Shown piece after piece: positions 32,282 through 33,656 of a stretch of 33,656 nt of DNA. The notes beneath the pieces are model-generated. The model was not told the origin of the DNA. It did not search any database and saw nothing but the letters and a program-made list of their open reading frames with translations. The stretch covers positions 1 to 33,656 of the forward strand of contig USFG01000012.1 of NCBI GenBank assembly GCA_900553855.1. The letters are read 5' to 3'. The DNA is from an uncultured Mycoplasmatota bacterium. GTDB lineage: Bacteria > Bacillota_I > Bacilli_A > RF39 > UBA660. A program made the position numbers and the translations under genes. Numbering within the stretch: the stretch's first letter is position 1; every line of letters starts with the position of its first letter.

Positions 32282-33022
32282 TTAGCGACTAGAATTATTA
32301 TAACAATTTAGATCTATTTTTTGGTTATCCTTTACTTTTGCAACTGCTTCTTCTTTAATTGTTTCTTTGGTTAAATCAATTGTTTTTAAAATGGTATATC
32401 CATCGATAGTATCAATTAAATAATGTAATTTATTGCTAGTATATTTTATAGTATCATCCTCATCAACGTTTTCTTTTTTACTTTTTAAATAATTTAGTAA
32501 TGTGCTATTATATGTGCTAATGTGGTCAACAGTATAGGCTAACTTTGAATTCCTATAAATTTCTATGTATGCACATGTACCTGCAAAACGTACTAAAACT
32601 ATATTATTATTTTTAATCATTAAATATAAACCACCATCGGTTGTTTCTTCTGGAACAGTTATTAATGTATTGTTAATATTGAATTCTACTTGCGTGCAGC
32701 CATTTATTTCACTAAACTCTTTGCAACTAGCAGAATAATTTAAATTACCTTTTTTTAAATTTATATTTTTAAAGTTGGTTTCTGTATCAACATCGGCTTC
32801 ATACAAATCACCTACACTTAAATGTATGACATCACTATCATCATTTAGTGGAAACATATTAAAGTTCGTAGCAAGATTTTTAGTGGTGGTAGTTGTAGTG
32901 GCTGATGTTGTTGTACTATTTGAATTATTATTTTTCTTTGTTGTATAAATTAATAATCCAATTAATATTAATAAAAATAACACTAATACAACTAGAATAA
33001 TTTTGTATTTTTTATCATTCAT
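32282..33022 (-). CDS. Thr-linker single-pass membrane protein
   Basis: 246 residues from the ATG at 33022; a GTG three codons upstream overlaps the GAGGAG ribosome site. One membrane helix (about residues 6-27) is followed by a low-complexity Asn/Ser/Thr linker (SNSTTTSATTTTTT) and a folded outside domain with four spaced cysteines (SCKEF, NGCTQ, GTCAY, NCYNN) that may form disulfides. I do not recognise the family. Position just upstream of secG, on the same strand with its own promoter and no terminator between, suggests some read-through into secG. Confidence 0.75.
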   Translation of the reverse strand: MNDKKYKIILVVLVLFLLILIGLLIYTTKKNNNSNSTTTSATTTTTTKNLATNFNMFPLNDDSDVIHLSVGDLYEADVDTETNFKNINLKKGNLNYSASCKEFSEINGCTQVEFNINNTLITVPEETTDGGLYLMIKNNNIVLVRFAGTCAYIEIYRNSKLAYTVDHISTYNSTLLNYLKSKKENVDEDDTIKYTSNKLHYLIDTIDGYTILKTIDLTKETIKEEAVAKVKDNQKIDLNCYNNSSR

Positions 33023-33043
33023 CTCATACACTCCTCTATTTAA

Positions 33044-33072
33044 ATTTTAAATATTAATAATTTTATTTACAA
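33044..33072 (-). promoter_or_regulatory. Promoter of the Thr-linker membrane gene
   Basis: TTGTAA (33072-33067), a 17-base spacer and TAAAAT (33049-33044) on the minus strand, 22 bases before the ATG. Confidence 0.6.
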
Positions 33073-33078
33073 GATTTA

Positions 33079-33295
33079 TTAAAAATAACTAGTCATTTTT
33101 ACATCAATTAGACAGTATATAAAATTAGGAGCATTACCAATCATTTGTAAAAAACTTTTAAACCATTTGTAGTTTTCTTCAATAAATTCTTGAATTTCTT
33201 CCCATGTGTCGTTATCGGCAAAAGAAGCAATTATTACACACATGATAACATCCAATAATTTAAAACTTATAATATTTTTTCTTTGGTTTTGCCAT
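33079..33295 (-). pseudogene. ISAs1-like transposase N-terminal remnant
   Basis: From ATG at 33295 the frame reads MAKPKKKYYKF and stops; the next frame continues KLLDVIMCVIIASFADND, TWEEIQEFIEENYKWFKSFL and FIYCLIDVKMTSYF to TAA at 33079. Removing one T from a TTTT run joins them. This matches the N-terminal associated domain of ISAs1-family (H-repeat) transposases, with the W-E-x-I-x-x-F...W-F-x-x-F pattern. The DDE catalytic part is missing, so this is a dead fragment. Confidence 0.7.
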
Positions 33296-33437
33296 TAATA
33301 TCATTCCAATCTACTATCATAATCATATCATAGCCTGTTGGTTTTCCTAAAAAAATTATTTAAAACTAGATTTTAACTATGTTTCCTTTATTTATTTTTT
33401 TAAACTATAATTTTATTTTGACTGAAACTACTAATTA

Positions 33438-33485
33438 TTTGACAATTACACTGAAAAGTGGTGTATTTTCAGTGTAATTGTCAAA
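33438..33485. repeat. Perfect 20-bp inverted repeat with 8-base loop
   Basis: Arms 33438-33457 and 33466-33485 (starting TTTGACAATTACACTG and ending CAGTGTAATTGTCAAA) match at all 20 positions, around GTGGTGTA. No T-run follows, so it is not a typical terminator. It may be a miniature inverted-repeat element, the ends of a lost insertion sequence, or an RNA hairpin. Confidence 0.85.
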
Positions 33486-33505
33486 GGAAGAAAAGGAAAA
33501 AACTC

Positions 33506-33544
33506 AAAAAATTTCACATCTACAATAAAGATGTGAAATTTTTT
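33506..33544. terminator. Strong bidirectional intrinsic terminator
   Basis: AAAAAATTTCACATC (33506-33520) pairs perfectly with GATGTGAAATTTTTT (33530-33544) around a 9-base loop, with T-runs on both strands. On the minus strand it would end the gene that runs in from the right edge. Confidence 0.85.
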
Positions 33545-33545
33545 T

Positions 33546-33590
33546 GTCGCGTGACAGGTCCCTACCTGCCTACGCTCGCTTCGCTTCGCT
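33546..33590. other. GC-rich patch with two small hairpins
   Basis: The patch contains TGTC-GCGT-GACA, then CAGGT-CCCT-ACCTG, then repeated GCTTCGCTTCGC. It is strikingly GC-rich in an AT-rich genome and lies between a stop codon and a terminator. Could be a structured 3' end, a small RNA or a mobile-element end. No coding frame. Confidence 0.5.
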
Positions 33591-33595
33591 ATATA

Positions 33596-33656
33596 TCACT
33601 TAAGTGTATATGCATTTTCTATACTTTCGCCTGTTCCTCCAGCTATCACGACATCA
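33596..33656 (-). CDS. 3' end of a gene beyond the right edge
   Basis: The minus frame DVVIAGGTGESIENAYTLK ends in TGA at 33596. The codon pattern is protein-like (hydrophobic strand, Gly-rich turn, helix) but too short to name. It is followed by the GC-rich patch and a strong terminator. Confidence 0.5.
   Translation of the reverse strand, partial: DVVIAGGTGESIENAYTLK

Overview
The window comes from a very AT-rich, low-GC Gram-positive bacterium. Strong Shine-Dalgarno sites, sigma-A promoters and intrinsic terminators are everywhere. TGA acts as a stop (the rhodanese gene ends in an ATGA overlap) and tryptophan is TGG, so this is not the mycoplasma code. The secG-rnr-smpB order, the N-terminally anchored surface protein at the left edge, and the IleRS2-type ileS with a T-box suggest an uncultured gut Bacilli lineage of the RF39/Erysipelotrichia kind. 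That placement is inference.

Almost everything is on the minus strand; two genes are on the plus strand (8488 and 21931).

1-11.9 kb is accessory and envelope-related. It holds a surface protein cut by the window edge, an unknown 547-residue protein, a tight four-gene operon (membrane-anchored rhodanese, thioredoxin-like protein, HD-domain protein, pentapeptide-repeat protein), a cardiolipin synthase, a DAACS-family symporter with altered ion and substrate motifs, a plus-strand Sel1-repeat gene that looks leaderless, and a two-gene operon (membrane repeat protein, then a HEPN-like protein).

11.9-18.2 kb is the most mobile or decaying part. A WYL regulator leads into a SIS-domain protein through a hairpin that buries the second gene's ribosome site. 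Then come a Fic AMPylase, a dead SEC-C gene that still has a promoter and a perfect palindromic operator, a HEPN-like reading frame with no start codon that is +1 to the end of a KilA-N gene, a second frameshifted SEC-C relic, a frameshifted small gene, and a YunG-Ada zinc-domain fusion.

18.4-33.0 kb is mostly housekeeping: secA, hpf (ribosome hibernation), a cold-shock gene, ileS under a T-box riboswitch, smpB, rnr and secG. Interspersed are an uncharacterised divergent lipoprotein/coiled-coil membrane-protein pair (21.0-23.7 kb), an unknown 383-residue protein and a Thr-linker membrane protein. The right end holds an ISAs1-like transposase remnant, a perfect 20-bp inverted repeat, a strong terminator, a GC-rich structured patch and the last codons of another gene.

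The least explained parts are the WYL-SIS unit, the KilA-N/HEPN junction, the rhodanese-thioredoxin-HD-pentapeptide operon and the divergent membrane pair. No CRISPR array, tRNA, rRNA or tmRNA was recognised.
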